From contig JAUXOC010000047.1 of assembly GCA_030682495.1 (NCBI GenBank), positions 1 through 61,351 on the forward strand: a stretch of DNA of 61,351 nt, written 5' to 3'. The notes under the pieces were generated by a model. That model had not been told where the DNA came from and did not search any database. It saw nothing but the letters and a program-made list of their open reading frames with translations. This DNA comes from Alphaproteobacteria bacterium (GTDB lineage: Bacteria; Pseudomonadota; Alphaproteobacteria; Micavibrionales; UBA2020). The position numbers were made by a program, and so were the translations under genes. Positions 36,496 to 46,222 of the stretch are shown piece by piece (the stretch's first letter is position 1; each line of letters starts with the position of its first letter).

Positions 36496-38121
36496 ATGTC
36501 GCGTCTTGAACAGCTGCCCCCAGAACCTGCCGAAGAACATTTCCTGATCCCCCTGAAGGGGACGAAAGAACTTGCCCTTATGCTGGACGGCAACGGCGTG
36601 AAAGCCGATCAGGTGCGGCTGGTCAAGCACGACACGCAGGTTCATGTGGTGCATGCGCAGATGCTGATCGAGATGAAGCCCGATATGACGACCAGCCAGC
36701 GCAGCGGCAACCAGCCGGTCGGAAAGACCTTACCGACCAAAGAAGCCGTCATGGCCGATGCCGTCGCACGGGCGATCGTGCTTGCGAACGATGCAAACGT
36801 GCACGCCGAAATCGGCGAGTTTCTGGACAAAAAACCCGGCAGAAGCTTTGGCGAGAAGCCTTTCCGCTTCAAGCTGGCCGCCGCGCACGAACAGTACAGC
36901 GTTGTCGATAAATGCCTCAAATGCAATGGCGCCACGACAAACCCCTGCAAGACCTGTAACGCCAGTGGTAGCGCGCCTTGTACCGGCTGCGTTGGTAACG
37001 GGTTTACGCAGTGCCCTGTCTGCTATGCCACAGGACAGCAGCAGCGTGCGGATGGGTCACGCATGCCCTGCACAAAGTGCAGCGGCACAGGGCGCAGCAT
37101 GTGCATGACCTGTCAGGGACAGAAATTCCTGCGCTGTGCCGTTTGTGCCGGACAGGGGCGCACCAGCTGTACCGAGTGCGACCGCACCGGTTTCTGGACG
37201 CATATTTTTGATGCGCACTGGCACGTTGAAGCGACTTTCGAGCTGGAGCGGAAAATGACGCTGCCCGAGGTGATAGAGGTTGTCGAGCTGCTGGGCGTAC
37301 AGAAAACAGCCACCGAAGGACATGCGGAGATTTTACGGTTGGTGCCGGAGGTTGTGACCGACAAACTCATTCTGCCCTACGCCGGGCTTTTGCCTGTGGC
37401 GCAAGTTGAATTTTCCGTTATCGGCAAGACCCACCCCGCCGTGCTTGCCGGACTGCACGGCAGAATTATCGAGATCGAACCGCTGCTGGATACCTATATC
37501 AAGCCCGGGGTCAGTGCGCTGGTAAAACTATCGAAAGGGCCGATGGCTGCCGCAGCGCTGGTTGCAAGCGCCTGCCGCTTTAAGCTGGTGCGACAGGTCC
37601 TTGCGGGTCTGACACATCACAGCAAGGGGCATGTGTACCAGAAACTGAAAAACGAGTACCCGCTGGTGGTGACCGAAAAATTCGCCAAGGCGACGATCCG
37701 CTATGCCGACCTTGCGCTGCTGGCGCTGGCCGAGGGCCCGCGCTGGAGAGGGCTTGCTGTTGGTGCTGTAGCTGCCGCTGCGGCATATGCTGCCTACTTT
37801 ACGACACCAGCGCGCGAAGCGGTGCGCGGCATGATGATTGGTCAGCGGCTGGAGCAGCATTTGCTGGCGGTAGACGTCCTTATCTGGGCGCTGGGCTGTG
37901 GCATGGCTGTGATTGCCGTCAAAATTTTCGCCGCCAAGGCGCTGAAAAAAATTCTGCCGCAAACCGTACAGGTCAAAGAACACGGGCTGCCAGCGGCCGG
38001 ACGGCAAGGCTGGATTGGCATGCCGATCACGCTGGTGCTTTGGCTCGTTTTTGCCTTCTTCAGCCAGCCGCGCGCCGAATGGCTCACGTCAGCCTTGCAA
38101 AAGATAGGGATTAACCTGTAA
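36496..38121 (+). CDS. Membrane protein with DnaJ-type zinc-ribbon array
   Basis: 541 aa. Residues 140-230 hold eight CxxC motifs (CLKC, CKTC, CTGC, CPVC, CTKC, CMTC, CAVC, CTEC) in the CxxCxGxG style of the DnaJ cysteine-rich domain, which normally has four; there is no J domain. The N-terminal 135 residues are unrecognised. Three hydrophobic segments lie at about 417-436, 456-483 and 505-525, so the C-terminus is in the inner membrane and the zinc array is probably cytoplasmic. The stop overlaps the next gene's ATG by 1 bp, so the pair is translationally coupled. Function unknown. Confidence 0.7.
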   Translation: MSRLEQLPPEPAEEHFLIPLKGTKELALMLDGNGVKADQVRLVKHDTQVHVVHAQMLIEMKPDMTTSQRSGNQPVGKTLPTKEAVMADAVARAIVLANDANVHAEIGEFLDKKPGRSFGEKPFRFKLAAAHEQYSVVDKCLKCNGATTNPCKTCNASGSAPCTGCVGNGFTQCPVCYATGQQQRADGSRMPCTKCSGTGRSMCMTCQGQKFLRCAVCAGQGRTSCTECDRTGFWTHIFDAHWHVEATFELERKMTLPEVIEVVELLGVQKTATEGHAEILRLVPEVVTDKLILPYAGLLPVAQVEFSVIGKTHPAVLAGLHGRIIEIEPLLDTYIKPGVSALVKLSKGPMAAAALVASACRFKLVRQVLAGLTHHSKGHVYQKLKNEYPLVVTEKFAKATIRYADLALLALAEGPRWRGLAVGAVAAAAAYAAYFTTPAREAVRGMMIGQRLEQHLLAVDVLIWALGCGMAVIAVKIFAAKALKKILPQTVQVKEHGLPAAGRQGWIGMPITLVLWLVFAFFSQPRAEWLTSALQKIGINL

Positions 38122-39437
38122 TGCAAGCCTTGGTGCGGCTGCGCCGTTTCGTTTCTTGTGTTGTTATCTGCGCGGCGCTGAGCGGCTGTACCGGCATTTC
38201 GCGCGGCATCGCCGAAGCCGTTTTAGACCGCAAAGTCGAAGATACCCGTCAATGCCAGATGCAGGGCCCGAAATTCACCGGTCTGCGGCAAAGCCTTGCG
38301 CAGCATAGTGACGGCACTATCGGGGCGACGAAAGTTCTGATGGTACATGGCATCAGCCATCATACCACCGGCTATTCAAACCGTTTCCGTGACCGTCTTG
38401 TTGCGGCCTTAGATCTTGATATCGTCGATCCCGAAGTTAAAACCATTCAACTGGTTGCGCCGGATCTCGCTAAGGAAGCCGACGGCAGCGAGCCTGACCT
38501 TGGTACGCTGCGCGTCACCCGCCATGCCAGCCGCGACGGCAAACGCAGCTTGCTGTTTTACGAACTAACGTGGTCGGCGATTACGGAGAAGGAAAAAAAG
38601 CTTATTCTTTACGATACCGCCAATACCGAAGGGCTGGGCCGCAGCGGCATCAACCACACGCTCAAGGGCTTTATGAACGCAACCGTACCTGACTTGTTGA
38701 TTTACATGGGCAGTGGCCATGCCAAGATCACTGCGGCCGTGCGCGAATCTGTCTGCTGGATGTTCTCGAACGACTGGCGCGGCCTACCATCGCAAGAGGG
38801 GCGTCATGCCTGTCATGACTGGCAGAAAACAGATCTCGCTTCCATCGCGCTGGATGATTATTTTTTTGTAACGCATAGTCTGGGCAGCCGCATCACGCTT
38901 GATACGCTGCAATCTTTCGCCACAGATAGCGGCAGCGCCCTTGCAGGTAGCCGTCTGGAGAGCATCCGCGGTATCGTGCGGCAAAAAGATTTCACTGTCT
39001 TTATGCTGGCCAACCAGCTGCCTCTGTTACAGATGGGGCGCGCGGAAGCGAAGGTCACGGGACAGTACCACGCCTATTGCACAGCGAGCGGGGAGCGGCA
39101 GCAGGAGCGCATTTTGCGCCGCCTGAATATCGTCGCTCTCAGCGATCCCAACGATATTTTGTCTTATCCGGTGCAGGACGACTTCGCGCAGCAGCATATC
39201 GACAGCCGCGTTTGCCCGCGTTTGGCAAATGTCAGCATTAACGTTGCGCAGCAGCGCGATATTCTGGGTGCGGCAAGCTTTGCTGACCCGCTGACGGCGC
39301 ATAACGGCTATCTGGAAGATCCGCGCGTGATTTCGCTGATTACCGATGGCACGGGCGATACCGAAAGCGCAGGCCCCGCACAGGGGAAATGTCAGTGGCA
39401 GGAAGTGCGCCGCACACACCGCACAGACAACAGATAG
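38121..39437 (+). CDS. Lipoprotein with alpha/beta-hydrolase features
   Basis: 438 aa. The signal peptide ends in a clear lipobox, LSGC (Cys near residue 23), so the protein is lipid-anchored. Hydrolase hallmarks: VLMVHGISHHTTGYS (oxyanion strand, about 73-87) and THSLGS near 250, with Ser as probable nucleophile. The remaining triad residues are not certain; DPND near 346 and HNGY near 393 are candidates. Probably an esterase or lipase of the envelope. Coupled to the zinc-ribbon membrane protein upstream and followed by a terminator. Confidence 0.7.
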   Translation: MQALVRLRRFVSCVVICAALSGCTGISRGIAEAVLDRKVEDTRQCQMQGPKFTGLRQSLAQHSDGTIGATKVLMVHGISHHTTGYSNRFRDRLVAALDLDIVDPEVKTIQLVAPDLAKEADGSEPDLGTLRVTRHASRDGKRSLLFYELTWSAITEKEKKLILYDTANTEGLGRSGINHTLKGFMNATVPDLLIYMGSGHAKITAAVRESVCWMFSNDWRGLPSQEGRHACHDWQKTDLASIALDDYFFVTHSLGSRITLDTLQSFATDSGSALAGSRLESIRGIVRQKDFTVFMLANQLPLLQMGRAEAKVTGQYHAYCTASGERQQERILRRLNIVALSDPNDILSYPVQDDFAQQHIDSRVCPRLANVSINVAQQRDILGAASFADPLTAHNGYLEDPRVISLITDGTGDTESAGPAQGKCQWQEVRRTHRTDNR

Positions 39438-39460
39438 CCCCCCAATACGCGATCAAAAAT

Positions 39461-39490
39461 AAAAAGGCGCCTTGTAAAGGGCGCCTTTTT
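39461..39490. terminator. Bidirectional terminator between lipoprotein gene and rho
   Basis: Stem AAAAAGGCGCC / GGCGCCTTTTT, 8-nt loop, between convergent genes. Confidence 0.85.
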
Positions 39491-39510
39491 ATTCGGATAA
39501 CGTGATTCTT

Positions 39511-40968
<1,458 letters not shown>

Positions 40969-41149
40969 TGGAATACTCTTTCGTTGAATTTAGTCTGGTT
41001 GGTCTGGTCTCTATCTGGAAGCCCGGGAGAAGATGGAGAGGGGATGACAGAAAAGATTGTGCCGAATGCACAAAAGTCACGCCGGAAAGTGTCCGATATA
41101 TCTGGAGAATATCAAAAGACGGAAAAGTCCTTCTTCGGCGGATGTAGGT

Positions 41150-41178
41150 AATTTATCAAAATTCCATATGATTGTCAA
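41150..41178 (-). promoter_or_regulatory. rho: Candidate rho promoter
   Basis: Minus strand: TTGACA, 17-nt spacer, TAAATT. Predicted transcript start near 41143, about 175 nt before the rho ATG. Confidence 0.55.
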
Positions 41179-41225
41179 ACAGGTATAAGACGTGCCTCCG
41201 TAGAGTCTGAAACACCATCTTTCTA

Positions 41226-41254
41226 TTGACATAATAATAAATATGGGGGATATT
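41226..41254 (+). promoter_or_regulatory. Candidate permease promoter
   Basis: TTGACA, 17-nt spacer, GATATT. Predicted start of transcription near 41261. This places the upstream ATG at 41243 inside the promoter and supports the ATG at 41291. Confidence 0.55.
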
Positions 41255-41290
41255 TTTCCCGGATATCCCAACATTTGGATTTTTACCGCC

Positions 41291-42475
41291 ATGCTGAAGC
41301 AATTTTTCAAAGATTTCGCCGACAACGCGCGTTTTTATAGCCCCATAAGTGACGGCTCAAAAAAGGGAGTCACACTGGATCAAGCCTGTAGTGTGCCAAT
41401 TCTTGCCAGCCCCCAGAACACGTTTGCTCTTAGGGCCCCTAAGATAACGGCTCTGGTATTAATGCTAGCAGGAGGCGTGGCGATTCTTTTGACGTTCTGG
41501 CTCGGCTCGCGCTACCCGGGCCTGCTACAAAAAGCACAGGGGCTGTCCACCTACGAATCTCCTTCATTTATCTATACCAGCGTCCTGATGAAAATAGCCG
41601 ATAATGCTGGTTTTTGGGAGAAAACACTCGCGACCTTCGTCAATTGGTGCTGGTCAATGCGTATTGGCATGACATTCGGACTTACTTTCGGCGCGTTACT
41701 CCATACCTACCTCCGTTATTTCCCGCTGCGCACCTCGAACAGCATTTACCTCAACACCCTCAAAGGCATTATTCTGGGCGCACCTGCCGGCGTTTGCGTT
41801 AATTGTGCCGTTCCCGTTGCCTGCGGCATAACACGTGGGCGCAGCAAAGTCGAACTGGCGCTTGGCTTCATGCTGGGTTCTCCGAGCCTCAATGTCATCG
41901 TCGTTGCCATGATCCTCTCGGCTTTCCCGTGGCAGTTCGCTGCGGTGCATTTCTCCTTGATCGCGGTGGTTCTCCTGATCATCTTACCCCTGCTGGTCAA
42001 ATACATACATGGAACCGCACCAGCGCCTTCGGCAGCCATTTACGACTTGGCATTACCTGATCGCCCGACGGCGCAGGAGGTGCTGAAAACCTACGGACTC
42101 AACCTTTGGAAACTTTTCCGTACCGCAGTGCCAATGATGCTGGTTGCTGCGATCTTCAGCGCGCTCGCCGTGCAGTTCATCCCGTTCGACAGAATATTTG
42201 CCGATGCCGGGTTCTTCACGATTGCCCTTGTCTCCTTCATTACAACTTTACTTCCTGCACCGATCGCTATGGAGGTGATGGTCGCTCACCACCTTTACTC
42301 TACGAAGGTTGCGGCACCCTTTGTGATGGTTTTCCTGTCAACTCTGGGCAGCTACAGCATCCTGCCTATGATTTACCTCTGGCGTGAAGTGTCTAGAAAA
42401 ATTGCCGTTGCCCTGTATCTTGCCTTTGCCACTCTCGGGATTGTGGCGGCCTACATCGTGATGTGGCTTTTATAG
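41291..42475 (+). CDS. Permease of the ArsP/DUF318 type
   Basis: 394 aa from the ATG at 41291, chosen because the promoter above covers the ATG at 41243. About eight to ten membrane segments. The central motif GAPAGVCVNCAVPVACGITR, followed by GFMLGSPSLNVIVV, matches the permease family that includes ArsP, with the paired cysteines that bind soft metals or thiol ligands in related proteins. It interrupts the usual rho-hemJ neighbourhood on the opposite strand and is less GC-rich than the flanking genes, consistent with insertion. Substrate unknown. Confidence 0.75.
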   Translation: MLKQFFKDFADNARFYSPISDGSKKGVTLDQACSVPILASPQNTFALRAPKITALVLMLAGGVAILLTFWLGSRYPGLLQKAQGLSTYESPSFIYTSVLMKIADNAGFWEKTLATFVNWCWSMRIGMTFGLTFGALLHTYLRYFPLRTSNSIYLNTLKGIILGAPAGVCVNCAVPVACGITRGRSKVELALGFMLGSPSLNVIVVAMILSAFPWQFAAVHFSLIAVVLLIILPLLVKYIHGTAPAPSAAIYDLALPDRPTAQEVLKTYGLNLWKLFRTAVPMMLVAAIFSALAVQFIPFDRIFADAGFFTIALVSFITTLLPAPIAMEVMVAHHLYSTKVAAPFVMVFLSTLGSYSILPMIYLWREVSRKIAVALYLAFATLGIVAAYIVMWLL

Positions 42476-42521
42476 TTCTTTCTACGCGATATGCAGGACT
42501 TGGGCGTACAGCCCTGAAACC

Positions 42522-42971
42522 CTAGAACGGCTTGACGACCGCCAGAATGACAATGGCGATCATCAGCAGTGTCGGTACTTCGTTTATTTTCCGGTAAAAT
42601 TTATGTGATTTTTTGTTTTCATCGCGCAAGAAGACTTTGCGCGTATAGGCCAGATAGCCATGAAATCCGCTCATCAGCACGACAAGCAGCAGTTTGGCAT
42701 GCATCCAGCCCTGCCCCGTCATCAGGCCGATGTTTGAATGCAGCAGCAAAAGACCAAAAACCCATGTGGCGATCATAGCGGGGTTCATAATGATCTTGAG
42801 CAGTTTACGCTCCATAATTTTCAGCGTCTCCGATAGCTCCGAGCCTTTTTCGGCTTCGGCGTGATAGACAAAAAGACGCGGCAGATAAAAAATGCCCGCC
42901 ATCCACGAAATCAGCGCGATCAAATGCAGAGCCTTAAACCAGAGATAATATGTGGCGACGAAATCTTGCAT
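42522..42971 (-). CDS. hemJ: Protoporphyrinogen IX oxidase HemJ
   Basis: 149 aa, four membrane helices. Oxidises protoporphyrinogen IX to protoporphyrin IX, the step before ferrochelatase. Typical HemJ features: an N-terminal WFKALHLIALISWMAGIFYL with the conserved His, and the C-terminal RKINEVPTLLMIAIVILAVV with the family's RxxNExPxxxxI pattern. Placed 21 bp downstream of hemH. Confidence 0.95.
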   Translation of the reverse strand: MQDFVATYYLWFKALHLIALISWMAGIFYLPRLFVYHAEAEKGSELSETLKIMERKLLKIIMNPAMIATWVFGLLLLHSNIGLMTGQGWMHAKLLLVVLMSGFHGYLAYTRKVFLRDENKKSHKFYRKINEVPTLLMIAIVILAVVKPF

Positions 42972-42992
42972 AACATTTGACCTTTTCTTTTG

Positions 42993-44018
42993 TTAAAGCG
43001 CGCAGCCACAGCGTTTGAAACTTGCCGGGCAGACGCGTTGCCACTCAGTGCCCGCCAGACGGTCTTCGACCAAGACGGCGAGACCTGCGATAAAATCCGG
43101 ATGTGTTGCCACGGTTGGTACGCGCGCAAAATAGGGGACGCCTTTTTCATGCGCATATTCGCGGTATTCTTCTTCGATCTCGACCAGTGTTTCGACGTGC
43201 TCGTTCACAAAGGCATGCGGATAGACAAGAACACCGACACCGTCTGCGGCGGCCTTGTCGAGAGCTTCTTCTGTTGAAGGGCCGATCCATTTCAGCGGAC
43301 CGACGCGGCTTTGATAGCAGATTTGCCAGTCAAGGCCCTCGATAGCAAGCGCATCGACAATCTTCTGTGCTGTCTGTTCGCATTGATGTTGATACGGATC
43401 GCCGCCCGCAACGATTTTTTCAGGCAGGCCGTGCGCCGAAAAAAGCACGCGGGTTTTTACCGGCGCCTCGGCCAGTTTTTGCCTAATCAGCTCGGCGGAG
43501 GCCGATATAAACCCTGCCTGATACGGATAGCAGCAAATTTTATCGGTCGGCGTATCAAGTCCTGCGGCTTTTGTTTCGCGCTGCCAGTTTTGAATGGACG
43601 AGAAACTGGTGGTGGTTGAAAACTGCGGATACAGCGGCAAGAGAACCACCCGCGCGGCGCCGAAATCTTTGACGGCGCGCACAACCTCTGGCGACATCGG
43701 ATGCCAATATCGCATCGTTACAAAAACCTTGAGCGCCGGCCATGATTTCTGCAAAAACGTTTCCAGCGCCGCTGCCTGCGCGCGGGTGTTGTCGAGCAAC
43801 GGAGATTTGCCGCCCAGCGCCGCATAGGATGTTTTGGCTGCACCGCGCCCGCGGCTGAGCGAAATCCATTTTGCCAGTAACCAGCGGATCGGCAGCGGTG
43901 CGCCGATAATGTTTTTATCCATGAAAAAATTGAACAGGAAAGGTTTGATATCGGCTTCCTGCAGCGGGCCGCCAAGGTTCATCAGCACAACGGCTATTTT
44001 CTGGTTTTTGTCGGTCAT
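42993..44018 (-). CDS. hemH: Ferrochelatase
   Basis: 341 aa. Inserts ferrous iron into protoporphyrin IX. Motifs: VLMNLGGPLQ at the start, LFSAHGLPEKIV with the metal-binding His, GPLKWIGPSTEEAL, and HAFVNEHVETLVEIEEEYRE with the catalytic Glu. Usual length. The C-terminus ends in a Cys-rich CPASFKRCGCAL, a possible remnant of the iron-sulfur-binding tail found in some ferrochelatases. Confidence 0.97.
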   Translation of the reverse strand: MTDKNQKIAVVLMNLGGPLQEADIKPFLFNFFMDKNIIGAPLPIRWLLAKWISLSRGRGAAKTSYAALGGKSPLLDNTRAQAAALETFLQKSWPALKVFVTMRYWHPMSPEVVRAVKDFGAARVVLLPLYPQFSTTTSFSSIQNWQRETKAAGLDTPTDKICCYPYQAGFISASAELIRQKLAEAPVKTRVLFSAHGLPEKIVAGGDPYQHQCEQTAQKIVDALAIEGLDWQICYQSRVGPLKWIGPSTEEALDKAAADGVGVLVYPHAFVNEHVETLVEIEEEYREYAHEKGVPYFARVPTVATHPDFIAGLAVLVEDRLAGTEWQRVCPASFKRCGCAL

Positions 44019-44046
44019 GAGAAGGCTCCGTTAAAATATGGCCCCT

Positions 44047-45105
44047 TCATATGGCGCGTTTATATTGGCGAACAAGGGATATCAAAGCCGCGACATGCTC
44101 TGGCGGTGTTTCTTTGATGACCCCGTGGCCGAGATTGAAGATAAAAGGCCTGCCCGACGCGGCATCCATGATACGCGTAACAGCGCGCTGCATATCTTCA
44201 CCGCCTGTCAAAAGCAGTTGCGGATCAAGATTGCCCTGCAAGCAAATATTTTTAGGCATCGCTGAAATATCCGCTTGCGGGTCGAGGCCGAGAGCGGAAA
44301 TACCCGTCTGCCCTGCATAATCTGCATAGTGCCGTCCCGCCTGACGGGGAAAGCCGATGATGGGTACATCCGGATAGACCGCCTTGATAGCCGATACGAT
44401 GCGCGCGGTTGGCGCGATGATGCGGTCATGGAAATATTCGTCCGGCACAAGGGCAGCCCAGCTGTCGAATATCTGTACCGTATCCGCGCCATGCTTTATT
44501 TGCGAAATCAGATAATCCGCGGTGACGTCGGCCAGTTTGAGAAGAAATGTTTTGAAGCCCTGAGGATCGGCCGCGGCCGTTTCTGTCGCGCGCTCGAATT
44601 TTCCGCCGCCGCGGCCATGCAGCATATAACAAGCCACCGTCCATGGCGCGCCGGCAAAACCGATCAACGTCTTTTCGGGCGGAAGCTGTTCTTTGAGGCG
44701 TGACAGCGTTTCGTAAACCGGCGCAAGTTTCTGCTCGAAACCTGAAATGTCGAGCAGATCGAAGTCTGCGAGCGTTTCCAGCGGTGGCAAAATCGGTCCT
44801 TCGCCTTCGACAAAATCGAGACCTTGGCCAAGTGCATGCGGAATAACCAGAATATCTGAAAACAAAATAGCTGCATCCAGATCAAAACGACGAAGGGGCT
44901 GCAGCGTGATTTCAACGGCCATAGAGGGGTTATAGCATAGCTTGAGAAATGACCCCGCCTCGGCACGCAGAGCACGGTATTCGGGCAGATAACGACCCGC
45001 CTGACGCATCAGCCAGATAGGCGTGTACTGTGTGACCTGCCCGCGTAAAGCCTGAAGCATCGGTTTTTCTGAGGATAGATTATTCATAGATACCATTGTC
45101 TGCAT
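44047..45105 (-). CDS. hemE: Uroporphyrinogen decarboxylase
   Basis: 352 aa; in-frame ATGs at 45096 and 45087 are alternative starts. Converts uroporphyrinogen III to coproporphyrinogen III. Signature YTPIWLMRQAGRYLPEYRAL near the N-terminus, AILFSDILVIPHALG with the catalytic Asp, and GFPRQAGRHY. First of the hemE-hemH-hemJ run. Its upstream gap is the candidate replication origin, as in Caulobacter, where oriC abuts hemE. Confidence 0.97.
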   Translation of the reverse strand: MQTMVSMNNLSSEKPMLQALRGQVTQYTPIWLMRQAGRYLPEYRALRAEAGSFLKLCYNPSMAVEITLQPLRRFDLDAAILFSDILVIPHALGQGLDFVEGEGPILPPLETLADFDLLDISGFEQKLAPVYETLSRLKEQLPPEKTLIGFAGAPWTVACYMLHGRGGGKFERATETAAADPQGFKTFLLKLADVTADYLISQIKHGADTVQIFDSWAALVPDEYFHDRIIAPTARIVSAIKAVYPDVPIIGFPRQAGRHYADYAGQTGISALGLDPQADISAMPKNICLQGNLDPQLLLTGGEDMQRAVTRIMDAASGRPFIFNLGHGVIKETPPEHVAALISLVRQYKRAI

Positions 45106-45612
45106 GCTTCTTTATAAGCCATGCCGGAAAGACATCCAATATAAAGAAAAGATATATAAGAAGGTTGTAGAAGCAGTAGGCCTGCGGATTATGGGGATAA
45201 AAACGTTTCAAAGCTTTTGCCCACAGCCCTGCCGCACTTTAGAGAGGGTCACTGTATATAAAACGCGGGAAAAAATGAATTTAGGTTTTTGAATCAAGGT
45301 TATTTTATGCTGTGGAATATGGGGATAAAATGTGATTCCGTGAAATAGACTTATCCCCGCTTTTCTATTCCGGAGTCCCTGCGGGGATGCATGGACTCAT
45401 CATTCAGGTGTTTATCCCCTGCCGGTAGCATGCGCAGGTTTCACGGCAAACCATCCGCAAACTTATACAGCCTATGTCCACAAACCATATTGTGGGGCGG
45501 CTCTCTTGCAGGACAGATTGTACTTGATCGAGCGTTCCGGCTTTTCTTCGCGGCGGAATGCCGATAGGATAATGTCTGTGCTGAAAAACATCTTGGATCG
45601 GGGCAAGGGTTG
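45106..45612. other. oriC: Candidate chromosomal replication origin (oriC)
   Basis: 507-bp non-coding gap next to hemE. Near-DnaA-box 9-mers: TTATCCCCA (minus, 45192-45200 and 45320-45328), TTATCCCCG (45351-45359), TTATCCCCT (45412-45420), plus weaker TTGCCCACA (45217-45225) and ATGTCCACA (45474-45482). An AT-rich stretch at about 45250-45330 could be the unwinding element. Four GANTC sites lie within 108 bp (45291, 45334, 45373, 45394). A GAGTCC / GGACTC inverted repeat spans 45373-45398. No perfect TTATCCACA is present. Confidence 0.7.
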
Positions 45613-46221
45613 ATGAGCGAAGACTGGCAAAAAATGGATATAGAGCGCGCTGCGCGCATTCTGTCTGAAGTTAATCCGGCGTTGGAGCCGGTACCCTTTA
45701 GCATGGAAACCACAACGATCCGCAGCCAGCGCCTGCCGTTTTACCGCGAGTATGATTTTTTAGAGCTGACGGATCTTTCCGCCGTTCCGGCGGCGCGTAA
45801 ATACGTCATCTACAAACCGGGTGACGTGAATGTCATCAACTGGACAAACGAGGCCATATACAACACGAACGAAAAAGCGCCGATCAGCCTTGATGCGCGC
45901 AGCGTTCTTGCCTACGTCAAATTCTTTTTCGGGTACGTGCGCGGCCGTCACGGGCGTTTTTTAATTATCGAGACAATTGACGATATTCGCTGGCAGATCG
46001 AACCGCCGCTGCAAGGGCGCAAGGTTATGCAGCAGATGCTGGAGCCTGTCACCCTGCTGGAACAGGAAGAAGACGGCACGTTTATTCTCGAAGCCTTTAT
46101 GGTCTTCAAAGATTCTTTGTTCAAGACGCGCGTCAACGTCAAGACGGACGGACTTGTCAGTCTGTCCGACGAAGAACTTAAAATCGAAGGCATGCCTGTC
46201 CTTCAGGATTACGCGGCGTGA
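45613..46221 (+). CDS. Hypothetical protein beside the origin
   Basis: 202 aa from the ATG at 45613; the codon before it is a TTG in frame. Soluble, no signal peptide, mixed alpha/beta pattern (LPFYREYDFLELTDL, KYVIYKPGDVNVINWTNEAI, GRHGRFLIIETIDDI). No family recognised. It occupies the place where many alphaproteobacteria carry the DUF299 kinase-phosphatase gene to the right of oriC, but it does not resemble that protein. One base separates it from the next gene, so the two are cotranscribed. Confidence 0.65.
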   Translation: MSEDWQKMDIERAARILSEVNPALEPVPFSMETTTIRSQRLPFYREYDFLELTDLSAVPAARKYVIYKPGDVNVINWTNEAIYNTNEKAPISLDARSVLAYVKFFFGYVRGRHGRFLIIETIDDIRWQIEPPLQGRKVMQQMLEPVTLLEQEEDGTFILEAFMVFKDSLFKTRVNVKTDGLVSLSDEELKIEGMPVLQDYAA

Positions 46222-46222
46222 G

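Larger units (their letters stand above)
40969..41290. other. Intergenic region between rho and permease
   Basis: 322 bp holding two divergent promoter-like sequences (41150-41178 minus, 41226-41254 plus). The 175-nt rho leader between about 41143 and 40969 is Cys/Pro-codon free and has no obvious gene; in several bacteria the rho leader is the site of Rho autoregulation. No small ORF with a ribosome site is seen. Confidence 0.5.

Noticed and set aside
36496-38121. Calling the zinc-array protein DnaJ
   Set aside because: There is no J domain (no HPD motif), and eight rather than four CxxC motifs plus membrane helices.
45104-45292. 62-aa frame inside the candidate origin
   Set aside because: Starts within the hemE 5' region, no ribosome site, odd composition; the gap is better read as non-coding.
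45437-45452. GGTTTcacggcAAACC considered as a fourth parS site
   Set aside because: The centre is CACGGC rather than CACGTG and the outer bases differ, so it is not a ParB palindrome.
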